Shown here one piece after another: positions 23,949 through 25,636 of a stretch of DNA of 25,636 nt. Numbering within the stretch: position 1 is the first letter of the stretch; the number at the start of each line of letters is the position of its first letter. A model generated the notes under the pieces. It saw only the letters and a list, made by a program, of their open reading frames with translations. It did not search any database and had not been told where the DNA came from. The stretch comes from Siminovitchia sp047228825 (GTDB lineage Bacteria; Bacillota; Bacilli; Bacillales; Bacillaceae_C): positions 1-25,636 of the forward strand of contig NZ_JBFEGN010000059.1 in the NCBI RefSeq assembly GCF_047228825.1, given 5' to 3'. Both the position numbers and the translations under genes were made by a program.

Positions 23949-25364
23949 ATGCGGCAAGATGATCGGATTCAAGAGATTATTGAAAGAGAAAAAGGATTAA
24001 ACAAAGGGCTGACTACTGGACAGCTAACGATGATCGCCATCGGCGGTGCTATTGGAACAGGTTTGTTTTTGGGGAGCGGCTTAGCCATCAGTACAGCTGG
24101 GCCAAGTGTTATTATCAGTTATGCAATAGGTGCGCTCATCGCCATTTTATTAATGGGAGCGCTTTCTGAAATGACGGTGGCGCATCCGACTTCCGGTTCA
24201 TTCGGTGCCTATGCTGAGAGATATTTAAACACGTGGTCCGGTTTTTCTGTAAGATATTCATATTGGTTTTGCCTCGTATGTGCGGTTGGAACGGAAGTAA
24301 CGGCGATCGCTATTTATATGAAATATTGGTTCCCGACTGTGCCAGGAATGGTATGGATTTTTCTTTTTGCCGGGCTTCTTATTTATGTTAATGCAACGAG
24401 CGTCAACATGTTTGGCGCAGTTGAATATTGGCTCTCTTTCATCAAAATTGTGGCGATTACTGCTTTTATTATCCTCGCGGTATACGTTATTGTGGGCGCT
24501 GACAGTTCATCTGGTATAGGTGTTCAAAACTATACAAATGATGGCGGGTTTTTCCCTAATGGATTTTGGGGAATGTGGATTGCAATCTTTATATCACTTT
24601 TTAGCTATTTAAGTATTGAAATGATCGCAGTTAGTGCGGGAGAAGCAAAAGATCCTGAAAGAGCGGTTCCTATTGCTTTAAGATCGGCAGTTGTTAGATT
24701 AATATTGTTTTATATCGTGTCTTTATCTCTTATGCTTATGATTGTTCCGTGGGGTGCCGCTGGTATTGAAATCAGTCCTTTTGTAAAAGTAATGGAGATA
24801 CTAAATGTTCCTGGTGCTGCAGGTATTGTTAACTTCGTAGTCCTTGTGGCTGCACTTTCAGCAATGAATAGCCAACTGTATACTTCAACTCGCATGATGT
24901 TCTCTTTATCCCGTGCCGGCTATGCGCCAAAGCCATTCGGTAAGTTAAGTAAAAATTCTGTTCCAACTACAGCTCTGGCAACCTCTGTAATCGGTATTGC
25001 CATTGCGAGCATTTACACGGTTGTTTCACCGGAAACTGCATTTTCAACAATGGTTTCAATTTCTAGTTTTGGCGCCATGTTTACTTGGTTTATGATCTTT
25101 ATTACCCACCTTGCGTTCCGGAAAACTTGGAATAAAAATGGTGGTAGAAAGCTTCCTGTCAACATGATCGGCTATCCTTTTACATCTATTCTAGGTGCAG
25201 GCCTCGTTTTCTCTGTCGTCATATCTACCTGGTACTCTGAAAATTTCAAAGAAACATTAATTTACGGGATCCCATGGTTAATTTTAATTACCATTGCGTA
25301 TTATGTATGGAAAAAGAGACAGCCGGATCAGGCAGGGATGGAAAGCAAGAAAGATGCTCTATAA
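23949..25364 (+). CDS. Amino acid permease (APC superfamily)
   Basis: A 471-residue membrane protein of the amino acid-polyamine-organocation superfamily with about twelve hydrophobic segments. The first helix carries the family signature GLTTGQLTMIAIGGAIGTGLFLGSG as an interrupted helix that binds the amino acid backbone; SGSFGAYAERY and ALSAMNSQLYTSTRM are further conserved blocks. It probably imports a neutral or aromatic amino acid by proton symport. A link to the catabolic cluster (for example tryptophan uptake) is possible but not shown. It starts at ATG after AGGGGTGAG. It follows the pyc remnant and is likely a separate transcript. Confidence 0.88.
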   Translation: MRQDDRIQEIIEREKGLNKGLTTGQLTMIAIGGAIGTGLFLGSGLAISTAGPSVIISYAIGALIAILLMGALSEMTVAHPTSGSFGAYAERYLNTWSGFSVRYSYWFCLVCAVGTEVTAIAIYMKYWFPTVPGMVWIFLFAGLLIYVNATSVNMFGAVEYWLSFIKIVAITAFIILAVYVIVGADSSSGIGVQNYTNDGGFFPNGFWGMWIAIFISLFSYLSIEMIAVSAGEAKDPERAVPIALRSAVVRLILFYIVSLSLMLMIVPWGAAGIEISPFVKVMEILNVPGAAGIVNFVVLVAALSAMNSQLYTSTRMMFSLSRAGYAPKPFGKLSKNSVPTTALATSVIGIAIASIYTVVSPETAFSTMVSISSFGAMFTWFMIFITHLAFRKTWNKNGGRKLPVNMIGYPFTSILGAGLVFSVVISTWYSENFKETLIYGIPWLILITIAYYVWKKRQPDQAGMESKKDAL

Positions 25365-25386
25365 TTCTTAGTAAGTTTTCTTACAT

Positions 25387-25423
25387 GGCACAACTAGCAA
25401 AAAATAAGCTATATAGTTGTGCC
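25387..25423 (+). terminator. Stem-loop after the permease gene
   Basis: GGCACAACTA and TAGTTGTGCC pair perfectly around a 17-base AT-rich loop, 23 bases after the permease stop. The T-run after it is weak (GATTTCATTT). It is probably the permease terminator. The rest of the window to 25636 shows no gene. Confidence 0.6.
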
Positions 25424-25636
25424 GATTTCATTTACTCTCTACTGACCAGTTTGGATATGTTTTAGTTAACTGCCGCTCTTCAGTATAATATGGGCTATCC
25501 GATCCTATAAAAAGTTCCTGGTTACCCTCATTGACTCATTTGGAATATGTTATACAAAGGAATCAATTTCATAAATATCAGCCCTAGAGCCCCAAGGCTT
25601 TTGAGACACAAAAAAAGGAGTACCTCCCCAAACTGT

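Noticed and set aside
25600..25636. Possible minus-strand terminator at the window end (GGAG-GTA-CTCC then T-run)
   Set aside because: The stem is only 4 bp and may be cut by the window edge; not enough to call.
1..25636. CRISPR arrays, tRNA, rRNA
   Set aside because: No regularly spaced direct repeats, cloverleaf or rRNA-like sequence was noticed by eye on either strand.

Overview
The window looks like a Bacillaceae (low-GC Gram-positive) chromosome segment. Strong AGGAGG-type ribosome binding sites, frequent TTG/GTG starts, two near-consensus cre (CcpA) sites and the gene content all support this. Most of it is a catabolic island for anthranilate-type aromatics. The core (three-component anthranilate 3-hydroxylase plus 3-hydroxyanthranilate meta-cleavage genes) resembles the anthranilate pathway described in Geobacillus thermodenitrificans NG80-2. 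I cannot name the species from sequence alone.

Layout. 1-1559: the end of an IS4-family transposase that has cut off the 3' end of a Crp/Fnr-type regulator gene, followed by an intact paralogous regulator (both regulators on the minus strand). 2031-6220: aldehyde dehydrogenase, ThDP-dependent 2-oxoacid decarboxylase-like enzyme and a cyclase-family metal hydrolase of isatin-hydrolase type. 6401-7627: MFS transporter. 7850-11508: IclR regulator and a complete TRAP transporter (DctP lipoprotein, DctQ, DctM). 11840-14424: flavin reductase, HpaB-type FADH2-dependent hydroxylase and a stand-alone FAD synthetase domain. 14425-15342: a scarred region with an amidase N-terminal stub joined to an IclR C-terminal remnant, then a leader with a long hairpin. 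15343-22671: 3-hydroxyanthranilate dioxygenase, ACMS decarboxylase, 2-aminomuconate deaminase and semialdehyde dehydrogenase, then hydratase, acetaldehyde dehydrogenase, aldolase, oxalocrotonate decarboxylase and tautomerase in the same order as dmpEFGHI. 22759-23785: a heavily deleted pyruvate carboxylase pseudogene. 23949-25364: an amino acid permease.

How it may work together. The second half supports anthranilate -> 3-hydroxyanthranilate -> ACMS -> 2-aminomuconate semialdehyde -> 2-aminomuconate -> 4-oxalocrotonate -> 2-oxopent-4-enoate -> 4-hydroxy-2-oxovalerate -> pyruvate + acetyl-CoA. The first half contains no tryptophan dioxygenase or kynureninase. Its three enzymes would instead fit isatin -> isatinate (cyclase-family hydrolase) -> 2-aminobenzaldehyde + CO2 (ThDP enzyme) -> anthranilate (aldehyde dehydrogenase). 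That isatin entry route is an inference and is the most interesting proposal here. Pseudogenes, an IS insertion and gene scars show the locus has been rearranged.
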